A stretch of DNA of 47,395 nucleotides from Nitrospiraceae bacterium (GTDB taxonomy: Bacteria; Nitrospirota; Thermodesulfovibrionia; UBA6902): positions 1 through 47,395 of the forward strand of contig QZKC01000058.1 of NCBI GenBank assembly GCA_003599425.1. The letters run 5' to 3'. Below the pieces are notes generated by a model. The model ran no database searches. It worked only from the letters and a program-made list of their open reading frames with translations, and was not told the DNA's origin. The translations under genes and the position numbers were made by a program. This document shows positions 9,102 to 17,900 of this stretch, in pieces (the stretch's first letter is position 1; every line of letters begins with the position of its first letter).

Positions 9102-9872
9102 TTATTTACTATGACATTCAAGGCACAACCTGCTGCCTCTGTTGTCCATGATAAGCATGGCTCTTTCTTTTGAATATATATTATGACAGGTGCCGCAACC
9201 CATCTTGCCGTCATAAAGCTTTATTTTCTCATTCAGCATATGTTCAGGGCGGAATTTGTTCATTTTCCTTGAGCTGATATCTCTATAAGACGCGCCGATA
9301 GGATGGTTGAACTCCTTTTTGAAATGTTTCCATCTTCCTGCGCCGAGTGAATCAAGTGGTTCAGCAATATACTTGTCATGACACTGGATGCACTCCAGCG
9401 ACATTCGGTCGATCCGGGTGTTACGGTCTGTCACTTCATACTGTCCTTTGTGGATATTCTGGAAAACGATATGTCTTTTCTCATTGATCTGATGGCAGGC
9501 GCTGCAGAAGATGACCCCCTGTACAGGCCTCCTCAGGAAGTAATGTTCCTTGTTTTGCTGTTTCACATGTTCAATATGGGCATAATGACAGGTCAGGCAG
9601 GTAAGCCTCCCCTCATTCAGCGGCATGTCACCAGGCACAGAAATGTCAGGATAAATGTCAGTCGGGTGCGATTGTGTCTTGGGATAATCGGGATGACAGG
9701 TCTCACAGGCGACCGTGACCTCCATAGTTATGTCGCTGTTCCCCGGTTTCTCTGTAGTATGGCATAGGGTGCACTCACTCTGCGAAAAGCGGTGAGGTTC
9801 ACCTGAAAGCGCATAGACAAGGGCTGCTATTCCCGTTATCACAAGAAACAAAATAAGATATCTGTGTTTCAT
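9102..9872 (-). CDS. Seven-heme c-type cytochrome
   Basis: This 256-residue protein has an N-terminal hydrophobic segment ('YLILFLVITGIAALVYAL') that could be a cleaved signal or an uncleaved membrane anchor. It has seven CxxCH motifs: CTLCH, CETCH, CLTCH, CSACH, CIQCH, CGTCH and CLECH. Extra His residues between them could be distal ligands. It sits between two HAMP membrane proteins in the same operon (gaps 14 and 58 bases), so it may be an inner-membrane-anchored periplasmic electron carrier that works with them. No catalytic signature such as that of NrfA or Hao is visible. Confidence 0.93.
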   Translation of the reverse strand: MKHRYLILFLVITGIAALVYALSGEPHRFSQSECTLCHTTEKPGNSDITMEVTVACETCHPDYPKTQSHPTDIYPDISVPGDMPLNEGRLTCLTCHYAHIEHVKQQNKEHYFLRRPVQGVIFCSACHQINEKRHIVFQNIHKGQYEVTDRNTRIDRMSLECIQCHDKYIAEPLDSLGAGRWKHFKKEFNHPIGASYRDISSRKMNKFRPEHMLNEKIKLYDGKMGCGTCHNIYSKERAMLIMDNRGSRLCLECHSK

Positions 9873-9886
9873 GAGGTCATGTCAAA

Positions 9887-10456
9887 TTAAATTTTAAGTG
9901 TCTCTAATATCTCGCGTATTTTCTTGTCAGTCATTGAGATGATATCTTTTGCTTCGTTAGTATCACGATTCTCTCCGACGAGCTTATGAAATTCTTTAAC
10001 AGCGGTATGCAAATGCTGTATTTCAGAGGAAAGAGCTGTTACTTTATTGCTGTAGCATTCTGTCATCTCGTTAATTGAATCAGCAAATGCAGTTGCCGCA
10101 TCTTTATGCCTGAGCTTGACCTTTATATCGAGGTTTCCTCCGGCGATGGCTTTTGTACACTGTTTTATCCTGTACAAGGGTCCGGCAATCCTGTGCGTAT
10201 ATACAAGCGTCAATAGACCTGCACCTGCAGCAATAAGGAAGAAAAATATAATCCCGATTGTTGCTGTTTTGATCAGGAGAGTTTCCCTTATTTCTGTGAT
10301 TACAGAGATAATAGCGCTGTAATGGATGCCAAGGGGCCTGTGAATACTGAAATATATGGCCAGGGCAGTCAAGACAGTTCCTGCAAGAAATACTGTCAGG
10401 AGGGTCATGAGAAAATTTCGCAAGAAGTTTTTTCTTATAATGATCTCAGGTTTCAA
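9887..10456 (-). CDS. HAMP-domain inner-membrane protein without output domain
   Basis: This 189-residue protein starts at TTG, with AAGGA seven bases upstream; no in-frame ATG precedes the first helix. Transmembrane helices lie at about 13-36 and 63-86 with a short periplasmic loop. HAMP ('GPLYRIKQCTKAIAGGNLDI') and a coiled coil to the end follow. It has the same build as the protein at 8468-9043 ('GPVYRM' against 'GPLYRI', both with 'LRH' after the HAMP), so the two are paralogs or partners that may heterodimerise. Neither carries a signalling output domain. The gene lies 17 bases after the OB-fold gene and 14 before the 7-heme cytochrome. Confidence 0.8.
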   Translation of the reverse strand: MKPEIIIRKNFLRNFLMTLLTVFLAGTVLTALAIYFSIHRPLGIHYSAIISVITEIRETLLIKTATIGIIFFFLIAAGAGLLTLVYTHRIAGPLYRIKQCTKAIAGGNLDIKVKLRHKDAATAFADSINEMTECYSNKVTALSSEIQHLHTAVKEFHKLVGENRDTNEAKDIISMTDKKIREILETLKI

Positions 10457-10473
10457 GATATTTCCTTGTCAGG

Positions 10474-11190
10474 TTATTTAACGGTTTTAAAATCTTCAAG
10501 AAGGATCTTATAGTTATATCCAGCTCCAATATTAACATTTGTTCGGATGGTACCTTTCACCACGATGATATCTCCCGGGGTAATATTCTCAGTTGTTGTA
10601 GCGGTCAGTTTATCATCTGGAGAAGCTCCCGTCCCGTCCTGAAAGGTTATCCAGTTCTTCTTAATGACATTCTTGCTTACCTTCATCACTTTTGCACGGA
10701 GAGTAATTTCTTGGTCTTTCAATTTTTCACTGTTCACAAAAAGTTCACTGATCGTTTTACCCCCTGCAGCTTTCTCTATATCGCCTGCTTTTGGGGCAGT
10801 GACCGGGTCTGTTTTTACGGGGGCTTTTTTATGAAAATCGTCAGACGGCATTTCCTTGTTTAAAGCATGTATCCGCGTAATAAAGAGGATGGTATCAAAG
10901 GTTTTCCCCATTGCTTTGCTTTCAAAGTTAATCATGGTGGTGCCCCCCATATATTCCACTTTGTCTCCAGGTGATACATTGACCTTTAAATATTCCGGCA
11001 TAGTTGCGACCCATACTTCTTTTCCTTCTACATCAAGCTGAAGGTATGTATATTTCCCGGAAGTCTGTGCAGATTTAACGGTTCCGATATAGGTCTTCTC
11101 TGCAGCGGCAGTGGTGTCATCCGCAGACATTCCATTGATTGGAAGATGCAAGATGACAGAGATGATCAATATTATCTTTAGAATCTTCAT
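10474..11190 (-). CDS. Exported OB-fold protein, NrfJ-like
   Basis: This 238-residue protein has a signal peptide (MKILKIILIISVILHLPINGMSA) and strong AGGAGG before the ATG. Two small beta domains can be seen, 'TYIGTVKSAQTSGKYTYLQL' near the N-terminus and 'EITLRAKVMKVSKNVIKKN' followed by 'WITFQDGTG' in the C-terminal half. They are joined by a Pro/Ala/Lys-rich linker. The second has the pattern of the periplasmic OB-fold family found beside multiheme cytochromes. There are no hemes and no cysteines. Its role in the cytochrome operon is unknown; cytochrome maturation or assembly is one possibility. Confidence 0.72.
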   Translation of the reverse strand: MKILKIILIISVILHLPINGMSADDTTAAAEKTYIGTVKSAQTSGKYTYLQLDVEGKEVWVATMPEYLKVNVSPGDKVEYMGGTTMINFESKAMGKTFDTILFITRIHALNKEMPSDDFHKKAPVKTDPVTAPKAGDIEKAAGGKTISELFVNSEKLKDQEITLRAKVMKVSKNVIKKNWITFQDGTGASPDDKLTATTTENITPGDIIVVKGTIRTNVNIGAGYNYKILLEDFKTVK

Positions 11191-11238
11191 TTGAAAAGCC
11201 TCCTGTTTCTTATTGTTCGGTGTAACTGGTTTAATTCA

Positions 11239-12972
11239 TCAGTATGTTCTTGGCTCATGACTAGACCCATGGCAATTCAGAAAGCATTGTCCTCTGAACA
11301 ACCCCAGGTCTTCAAAGCGCCTCCGCCCCTGGGTGTCAGGCTGCACGATCGTTATGTCGAAATTGATCAGATGTGTGTTATTAACGGAATTCCCCTGAGT
11401 TGAACTGATCCCGTGTGCGTCATGACATGCTGAACAGGGCGCATTATAAGTCACGATGTGGCTGAAATGCGATGGAAAACTCGCATTGCTCATAATGCTG
11501 TTCCTGTCATGGCACTTATAACAGAGAGCATAGTTAAAAGAATTTTCCTGTGTAAAATCCTGGGTCGTGTAATTCATTTCAAGCATATATTTATAATTGG
11601 ATCCGTGAGGCCCTTTGGCTCCAAGCGTATTGTCGTTATTGTGACAATCTGTACAGAAGATAATGCTGGCGGTCGTGTATGGCGGAAGGAGACTGGGAAC
11701 ATTAGCATTGATACCAGAGCTCTCTACAGGATGGTATGACGGGTTGGATGAAGCAAATTCGAGCCTTGTGTTAAGCTGCTGGATATCCCTGTCGATCTGA
11801 ACAACGCTCATGATGTTATTGTCAGCATGACATTTAAAACATATTTCATACTGATACAAAGCCGGAGAGGTATGCGGTCCTGAGAGGGTTATTCCTGTAA
11901 CACCGTAGCTGAGCCCCGAGATCTGCGGGGCTCCCGGGGAAATATCGCTGTTTGCCTGATGGGGATTATGGCAGTCTTCACATTCAACGTGTTTTTGAAC
12001 AATGGAAGTAAAATCCTCCACCGGATCGTGTATGTTGACATAGTTTTGTACAGCATGTTTGTAGATCTTCGATAGTTCTGTCTGGATATTTATGGCAGCA
12101 ACATTGCCATTATGGCAGGCCAGGCAGTTGTCCTCTTCAAATGAATAATTCAAAAGTCTTTCATGCTTGGCTGCTGTATGAGGTTTATGGCAGCTTTCGC
12201 ACCCATTTTCAGCAACAGTTGTATAAGATGTATGCGGCCAGGGGTTTGCACCTGCACCGTTCCATGCAGCATTTGATAATGCGTGGGAACTGTAAGACCA
12301 TCCATTCAGCAGGTGGCAAAGGGTGCAAAGATTGGAATGTGTGTTCTGTACAACAAGGAACTTCCCATTGGTATTGTTGTGAGGGTCGTGACATGAAGTA
12401 CACTGCAGTTTTTGTGTGCTGTCAAGTTTTATTTCAGGTGGAAGAGCAGCAGGATTTGCAAGCTCGCCGTTCGTGCTGGCAAGCTGGCTGTCGTAGGTAA
12501 AGGATACAGGATGGTCATCAGAAAGGTCAGTTCCGATTTTAGACGGCCCTTCGGGAATGAACCTTATGCCTCCTGTAAATGGCACTTCGAAGGATTCCGA
12601 CAGCAATGCGCCGAGAGCAATGGTGCCGTCATGACAGCTCAGACATAATTTTGATGCCCCAGTCGGCTGCCCGACTGATGCATAAAGAGTGGAACTCTGG
12701 TACGGGGTATAATTGTCTGCAGGCTGGCTGCGGTTCCACAAATAAGGAACATCGGTCCTGGCATTATGCGGGGTGTGGCAAAATACACATATTCTCTCTT
12801 CAGTAGTTGATTTTACCGGGCCTGGGCCTGTTACTGACAGGTTGTGTTTTGTGTCGACAATACTGGGAGAGCCTAATAATGGTGGCGGCTGTGCCCCTAA
12901 ACGATCTACACTGAAATAAAGCACCAGAAAAAACAAGAATACCAGGATTGTTTTAAAAAGAATTTTTTTCAT
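11239..12972 (-). CDS. Twelve-heme c-type cytochrome
   Basis: I choose the ATG at 12972 (MKKILFKTIL), five bases after GAGGT, over the upstream ATG; this gives 577 residues. A signal peptide is present. Eleven CxxCH motifs and one CX3CH (CFLNCH near the C-terminus) give twelve potential hemes. The first 190 residues ('CVFCHTPHNA', 'LCLSCHDGTIAL', 'LQCTSCHDPH') are clearly homologous to the tetraheme protein at 18991-19659, so the gene looks like that module extended with further heme units. It lies in the porin-cytochrome operon, behind the NHL lipoprotein gene by 50 bases. It probably acts in the periplasm or on the outer face of the outer membrane as electron conduit or terminal reductase (inference). 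Confidence 0.93.
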   Translation of the reverse strand: MKKILFKTILVFLFFLVLYFSVDRLGAQPPPLLGSPSIVDTKHNLSVTGPGPVKSTTEERICVFCHTPHNARTDVPYLWNRSQPADNYTPYQSSTLYASVGQPTGASKLCLSCHDGTIALGALLSESFEVPFTGGIRFIPEGPSKIGTDLSDDHPVSFTYDSQLASTNGELANPAALPPEIKLDSTQKLQCTSCHDPHNNTNGKFLVVQNTHSNLCTLCHLLNGWSYSSHALSNAAWNGAGANPWPHTSYTTVAENGCESCHKPHTAAKHERLLNYSFEEDNCLACHNGNVAAINIQTELSKIYKHAVQNYVNIHDPVEDFTSIVQKHVECEDCHNPHQANSDISPGAPQISGLSYGVTGITLSGPHTSPALYQYEICFKCHADNNIMSVVQIDRDIQQLNTRLEFASSNPSYHPVESSGINANVPSLLPPYTTASIIFCTDCHNNDNTLGAKGPHGSNYKYMLEMNYTTQDFTQENSFNYALCYKCHDRNSIMSNASFPSHFSHIVTYNAPCSACHDAHGISSTQGNSVNNTHLINFDITIVQPDTQGRRRFEDLGLFRGQCFLNCHGSSHEPRTY

Positions 12973-13022
12973 TTCTGACCTCATTTATATTCTGCAAGTA
13001 ATATGCCTGCAATTAACTGTAA

Positions 13023-14069
13023 TTATGGCGATAGTGTTTCTCCTTTCAGATATTGAAATACCTGTATCCTCTTATTAAAAGAATCAGAAATATAGATCCT
13101 GTCGTTCCTGTCAATGAATATCCCTGATGGAAGCCAGAACTCCCCATACCCCGAACCTGACCTGCCAAAGTCCATGAGGAGATCACCCTCACTATTAAAT
13201 ATCTGAATGTTATCAAACATTGCGTCAACAATATAAATATTGCCGTCGCTGTCAGCAGCGACACCTCTGGGCCTCGCGAAATAACCGGGACTGTCACCTG
13301 GTTTGCCGAAAGCCTTCAGGAATATCCCGTCAGGAGAAAAAATCTGAATACGGAAGTTGAGGGAATCTGTTACAAGGATATTTCCATTTTTTGCTACAAA
13401 CATGTTTGTTGGATAATGAAATGTTCCGGGAGCATTCCCTTCCCTGCCTATTTTTCCCATGAATTTGTATGTATTAAGGTCATATCGCAAGATCTCTGAA
13501 TTGGTGGTATCGATAACGAGGAGTTCACCAGTACTGTCATTTACTGCCAGACCTGTGGGCCTGCTGAGTATTTCTGAACCGAACTCAGTTACAAACGTTC
13601 TCCCCTGATCAGCAAATACTTTCACAGAGGCGACTTTTGAATCAGAAACATAGATATTTCCTCTTCTGTCAATCGCAATATCAATAGGTGATACAAATTT
13701 TGTCTCTTTACGTGGGAACACATAGTAATCATTATTAACCGTGTCAAAGACATGCACAAGTTTCAGGAAATTATCAACAACGTAAATTCTTCCTGCAGGA
13801 TCGGTAACTATCCCGTATGGCTTTACGATGGATGCTTTCATCGTGCCCCTAAAAAAATTCAGAAGCTTTGCAGAAAGAGTGTCCCTGATGTTGAGGTCCT
13901 CAGGCTGAGATATAGAATTTACAAAACGTATTCTCGGTATTTCCGGAGGATTGGGCCATATAATATCAGGGAGCGGCTCTCTCGTTTCGACTATGGCCTT
14001 GAAACAACCGTATCCGCTAAACGCAAATACCGCGATCAGAATAAGGGCTGCAAGTTTTATCAGTTTCAT
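13023..14069 (-). CDS. NHL-repeat beta-propeller lipoprotein
   Basis: This 348-residue protein has a lipoprotein signal peptide ending in 'SGYGC'. The rest consists of NHL repeats, about six blades, with typical 'G.I.VTDS.N.RIQ.F...G' wording ('GNILVTDSLNFRIQIF', 'GNIYIVDAMFDNIQIF', 'DRIYISDSFNKRIQVF'). It starts two bases after the beta-barrel gene ends, so the two are translationally coupled. It is a paralog of the protein at 16791-17876. NHL propellers mediate protein-protein contacts. Here they may scaffold cytochromes on the outer membrane (inference). Confidence 0.9.
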   Translation of the reverse strand: MKLIKLAALILIAVFAFSGYGCFKAIVETREPLPDIIWPNPPEIPRIRFVNSISQPEDLNIRDTLSAKLLNFFRGTMKASIVKPYGIVTDPAGRIYVVDNFLKLVHVFDTVNNDYYVFPRKETKFVSPIDIAIDRRGNIYVSDSKVASVKVFADQGRTFVTEFGSEILSRPTGLAVNDSTGELLVIDTTNSEILRYDLNTYKFMGKIGREGNAPGTFHYPTNMFVAKNGNILVTDSLNFRIQIFSPDGIFLKAFGKPGDSPGYFARPRGVAADSDGNIYIVDAMFDNIQIFNSEGDLLMDFGRSGSGYGEFWLPSGIFIDRNDRIYISDSFNKRIQVFQYLKGETLSP

Positions 14070-14071
14070 AA

Positions 14072-16087
14072 TTAAAAGAGTGTCCTCTTTATATTAAACA
14101 AGAAATAGTTATTATTGAAAGTTTCATCCGCTACTTCGTCATCTTCATGCCGGAAGTCGTATGTTATATTGAAAGTATATATCATATAACTCCATTCAAA
14201 AACGGAGGTGAGACCTTTAGTTGTAATGCGGTCGGTTGTACCGGAAATCTTATCAAAGAAAAGTTGAACATCCCAGTAGCCTCTTTCTCCTGCAAGCATT
14301 TGAAAGCCGGATTTAAAACCCATGGATTTATCGAGATCAAGCGTGTCTTTGAACCGCGTTTCACCATATTTCGCTGAAAAAGTCCAAAAAGACCGGTCAT
14401 TCGGTCTAAGTGTGATGATATCAGTGAAGGTCCATTTTTTGGTTGGCACGGTGTCAGTATACTGATCGTTCCATTCCAGCATGGCCTTGTTCCACTTCCA
14501 CTCAACTTCAGCGCCTGCGGTATGAAAACTGTCGTCGTTCAGACTTTCAGGGGGATCACCGGATATGAATTTCTGTTTTGAAAGGCTCAGGAGGTAGTAA
14601 AACCTCCATATCTTCCAGAGAGAGAGGTTTATACCGTAGGACTGGCCGAAAGAGGAGTAGTCAAAAGCAGGAGCACGGTATTCGTAGTCAACAGTCAAAA
14701 TTTTACCAGTATCGGTAATCGAACTTGAATCTTCAGGTTTAATGCCTGTTTGAGAGCCTCTTGTAACAATTGTGTAATCAATGCCTTCAATAAATCTGTG
14801 CCCGATCTCATCCTCTATGACAATGGAAGCAGGATTTATATTTTCATGCACGAGAAAGGTGGTGACACCATCCTGCAGGACTAACGGTTCATCGATCACC
14901 AGGATTGTATCGCCGCGTGGCCTGGTGTCAAATATCCTGTAGTCGAATCCGGATGCAAGATTAAGCACTCCTGAGGGGATTCTCCTTGTATAATTGAAGT
15001 CAACACGTGAGCCGTAAATATCGTTTCTTGCTGAAGAGGAGTTGTTCTCTCTCGCGTCCAGATCAATAGTTGTCTTCAGGTTTTCGTAAAGGAGATGAGT
15101 AAGGTTGAAACCGACTGACTTGGATTCGGTACGCAGAGGGAGTGATTTCAGCTTGTCAAAAATATTGTTTTTATCGTATCGGAGAGTATAGTTTGTTGTC
15201 AGATTGTATGTATTTATCCAGCGCAGATTTTCAAGGATATGGTATCTTCTGTTCACAGTATTGGTGCTGTCCCGTTCTTCATAGCCGAGGATTGAATTCA
15301 GCACAACGTCTTTTTCTTCAGTGAAATAATAATTGTTATTGAGCGCCGCCCTGAATTGATTGGTCTCGATAGTGTCCTGCTGTGTCGTATCCGTACTGTC
15401 AAAATAAGAGGTATCAAGTACGGTCGTGCCGAGATATTTATCATGTCTCATGTTCATGAGTATCTGGTCTTTTCTGTTTTCCGCTTCGTAAAATCCTGTC
15501 TTGACGCCTTCGGTGTGGAAGAAACTCAGATTCGTCGGCAAAATGGGATATTTCAACAGCAGTCGTGCCCCGTAAGTATCTGTTTCAGATTTCGATCTTT
15601 CCGCAAAATTGCTTCTTGTGGTCGTTGAGTCCTTGTTTGCGCTCAATATCAGTGTATATGGCTTATATTTCAAAAAGGTGAATTCAGTGAAATAGCCATT
15701 CAGAAAAGGCTTTGATATCCTGCGGTCGGCCCCCTGTTCAATTTGCACGCTCTGCTCCCACTCAGGTAAATACCCCAGTCTGAAAATGAGCAGGGCAGGG
15801 TGGTAAACCCATCCGAAGGTCTCTATATCAAGCTTTTCGATATATTTTCTTGTGATCGTTTCCCTGTCTGTAAACGGGCCTGACCTGATGTCTTTTTCAT
15901 ATTCAAATGAGAGGTCCATGGCGAGCTTGGGCCTCTCCATAAAGAAACTTCGTTGTGCAAACGCTTTTTTTTGAGACAGGGGAATGATGAAAACGACCAG
16001 GGATATGATGATAACCGCATTTTTCAGAAAGGTTTTATTTTCAAGAACGCCCACCCAGGCATGATTCGTGTAATTAATAGACCTCAT
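14072..16087 (-). CDS. Outer-membrane beta-barrel, probable porin of a porin-cytochrome conduit
   Basis: I place the start at the ATG at 16087 (671 residues); the ORF track begins one codon earlier at TTG. A long signal peptide ends near 'KKAFAQ'. The mature protein has alternating amphipathic strands throughout, many aromatic residues, few cysteines, and a terminal 'NYFLFNIKRTLF', which matches the C-terminal Phe signal for outer-membrane insertion. A small internal domain ('IVIEDEIGHRFIEGIDYTIV') may be a plug or loop. The gene overlaps the pentaheme lipoprotein by 14 bases and is followed after two bases by an NHL lipoprotein. Barrel plus lipoprotein cytochromes is the known plan of Geobacter porin-cytochrome complexes. 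I do not recognise a specific named homolog. Confidence 0.85.
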   Translation of the reverse strand: MRSINYTNHAWVGVLENKTFLKNAVIIISLVVFIIPLSQKKAFAQRSFFMERPKLAMDLSFEYEKDIRSGPFTDRETITRKYIEKLDIETFGWVYHPALLIFRLGYLPEWEQSVQIEQGADRRISKPFLNGYFTEFTFLKYKPYTLILSANKDSTTTRSNFAERSKSETDTYGARLLLKYPILPTNLSFFHTEGVKTGFYEAENRKDQILMNMRHDKYLGTTVLDTSYFDSTDTTQQDTIETNQFRAALNNNYYFTEEKDVVLNSILGYEERDSTNTVNRRYHILENLRWINTYNLTTNYTLRYDKNNIFDKLKSLPLRTESKSVGFNLTHLLYENLKTTIDLDARENNSSSARNDIYGSRVDFNYTRRIPSGVLNLASGFDYRIFDTRPRGDTILVIDEPLVLQDGVTTFLVHENINPASIVIEDEIGHRFIEGIDYTIVTRGSQTGIKPEDSSSITDTGKILTVDYEYRAPAFDYSSFGQSYGINLSLWKIWRFYYLLSLSKQKFISGDPPESLNDDSFHTAGAEVEWKWNKAMLEWNDQYTDTVPTKKWTFTDIITLRPNDRSFWTFSAKYGETRFKDTLDLDKSMGFKSGFQMLAGERGYWDVQLFFDKISGTTDRITTKGLTSVFEWSYMIYTFNITYDFRHEDDEVADETFNNNYFLFNIKRTLF

Positions 16088-16775
16088 CAAGATCTTCTTT
16101 CAGCAGGAATCTGTTTTTCCCTAAATGGGGATTGTGGCATGAAATGCACTCCTTATCCTGTTTATGCTCCTCTATTGCAAGGATAAAACCCTTCGCATGG
16201 CACTTGCCGCATAAATCCCTGGATTTTTCCATCAGTAGCATATAAGGGAATGGGGACTGATGCGGACTGTGGCATGCCGTACACAGTCCATCCGATACCG
16301 GACCATGTATCCAGAGATCCTTGCTGAATGCGGACCGGGCTGATTTGGTGGCATGACATTCAATGCACAGTTCCTTTAACGGCGATGTCAACCTGCCGGG
16401 CAGGCCTCCTTCCCAGGTCGGGATCGCCCTTGCAACGGCTTTCTTATCATCCTTCTTGTCTGATGTTCTGATGCTTTCCTTTGGAGCAGTCAGATGACAG
16501 AGATTGCATTGTCCGGCCCCAAAGGGGCCATGTGTATAAGCAAGTGAAGAAATTTCGCGTGCTCCTGTCTTCCTTTCCTTCTTGGCGCCCGCTGCAAAGG
16601 CGCCTTTTTTCTTTCTTGCTGCCTCATCCTGTGGCTCGTCAGGATGAGGGACTCCAGTAAAGAAGAAAGTTAATACATTGTACCGGGTATATTTATCACA
16701 GCCGGTTGTGATACAGGCAAATACACAAGACAATGCGATCACAACTGTCTTCATTCTTAGGTGTATATTCGTCAT
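16074..16775 (-). CDS. Pentaheme c-type cytochrome lipoprotein
   Basis: This 233-residue protein has a signal peptide ending in 'CITTGC', predicting lipidation at that Cys. Five CxxCH motifs follow: CNLCH, CIECH, CTACH, CGKCH and CISCH. Before the hemes is a Lys/Ala-rich linker of about 50 residues. The start may be the ATG at 16775 or the one at 16754 (MKTVVIALS); neither has a strong ribosome site. The gene is 15 bases downstream of an NHL lipoprotein and overlaps the barrel gene. Size, lipidation and context suit the cytochrome that sits inside or at the periplasmic mouth of the barrel. Confidence 0.92.
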   Translation of the reverse strand: MTNIHLRMKTVVIALSCVFACITTGCDKYTRYNVLTFFFTGVPHPDEPQDEAARKKKGAFAAGAKKERKTGAREISSLAYTHGPFGAGQCNLCHLTAPKESIRTSDKKDDKKAVARAIPTWEGGLPGRLTSPLKELCIECHATKSARSAFSKDLWIHGPVSDGLCTACHSPHQSPFPYMLLMEKSRDLCGKCHAKGFILAIEEHKQDKECISCHNPHLGKNRFLLKEDLDEVY

Positions 16776-16790
16776 TATCAGAGTATTTAT

Positions 16791-17876
16791 TTACATCTCA
16801 GGCAGGGGGGCTCCGATCCAGTCTCCGAATCCATAAACGTTGAGCCTGCTTTTTCCAAGCTGATTGGATACATAAACAATATATTTCAGGCTGAAATCCT
16901 TGTCTGCATATTTCTTGAAATAATCAACATTTTCATAGTCCACATGAACTCCTCTGGGAAGATACATGCTCCCAGGCGCAATCCCCTGACCAAATCCTCC
17001 AAAAAAAAGTAAAGCCTGAGCGGTATTTATATCAAAAATCTGTACATTTTCAAAAGCAGCATCAACAGCATACAGATGTTCCTCTTTGTCAATGCTTATC
17101 CCTTTGGGCCTGGCAAATCCCCCCACGGTGTCGCCGTGATACCCTATGGACTTAACAAAAGCTCCGGACGGGTTAAACATCTGGATCCTGAAATTAAATG
17201 AATCATTGACATAGATATTTCCTTCTTTATCTACCGCAACATCGGTCGGTTTATAGAATTTTCCCTCACCTGCGCCAACATCTCCAATGCGCTGGGTGAT
17301 CTTCCCTGATTCTTTATCATAGACAATGACCTGATGCTTGTTGAAGTCGCATACATAGATCTTATTCTCATAGACAGCCACATCTAACGGCTTATCCAGT
17401 TCATCTTTGCTGCCATAGCTCCGGATAAAATTGTCACTGCTGTCATAAACCAGTATCTGCTTTCTTCTGAAATCAGCGACATATTTATACTCATCGTCCG
17501 TTATCCAGATGCCTGAAGGTTCCAGAAGAGATCCTGATTTCACATCATGAAGTGTGTCAAACTGGTTTTTTTTAAGGTCAATGATAATGATCTTCTTGTG
17601 CTCGAGATCGGACACATATATTTTGTCCTTAACAGAGGCTATATCATACGGCCTTTCAAGTTTTTTAAATGATTTTACGTCTCCGAGCAGAAATTCCTGA
17701 AATGCACTTTTTTGTTTCCCGATGTCTTCTTCATTGGTGATCGATACCAGGAATTGAAGGCGTGGTCTTTGCGGCGGCATAGGATAAAACACGGTCTGGT
17801 CTTCAGGTTTTTTTTCAGTGGCAGCACACCCTATCATTGTAATAGTGATTAAAAAGAACAGAAAATATTTCTTCAT
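16791..17876 (-). CDS. NHL-repeat beta-propeller lipoprotein
   Basis: This 361-residue protein has a lipoprotein signal peptide ending in 'TMIGC' and a good GGAGG before the ATG. There are about six NHL blades ('GNIYVNDSFNFRIQMF', 'EHLYAVDAAFENVQIF', 'NKIYVCDFNKHQVIVY'). It is homologous to the propeller lipoprotein at 13023-14069; the shared 'SFNFRIQ' blade and the 'GFARP(K)G' turn are close. The two propellers flank the barrel and the pentaheme lipoprotein, so one operon carries two propellers for one barrel. It is probably a surface or periplasmic scaffold. Confidence 0.9.
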   Translation of the reverse strand: MKKYFLFFLITITMIGCAATEKKPEDQTVFYPMPPQRPRLQFLVSITNEEDIGKQKSAFQEFLLGDVKSFKKLERPYDIASVKDKIYVSDLEHKKIIIIDLKKNQFDTLHDVKSGSLLEPSGIWITDDEYKYVADFRRKQILVYDSSDNFIRSYGSKDELDKPLDVAVYENKIYVCDFNKHQVIVYDKESGKITQRIGDVGAGEGKFYKPTDVAVDKEGNIYVNDSFNFRIQMFNPSGAFVKSIGYHGDTVGGFARPKGISIDKEEHLYAVDAAFENVQIFDINTAQALLFFGGFGQGIAPGSMYLPRGVHVDYENVDYFKKYADKDFSLKYIVYVSNQLGKSRLNVYGFGDWIGAPLPEM

Positions 17877-17900
17877 TTTTCCTCCGTAAATCAGATCAGA

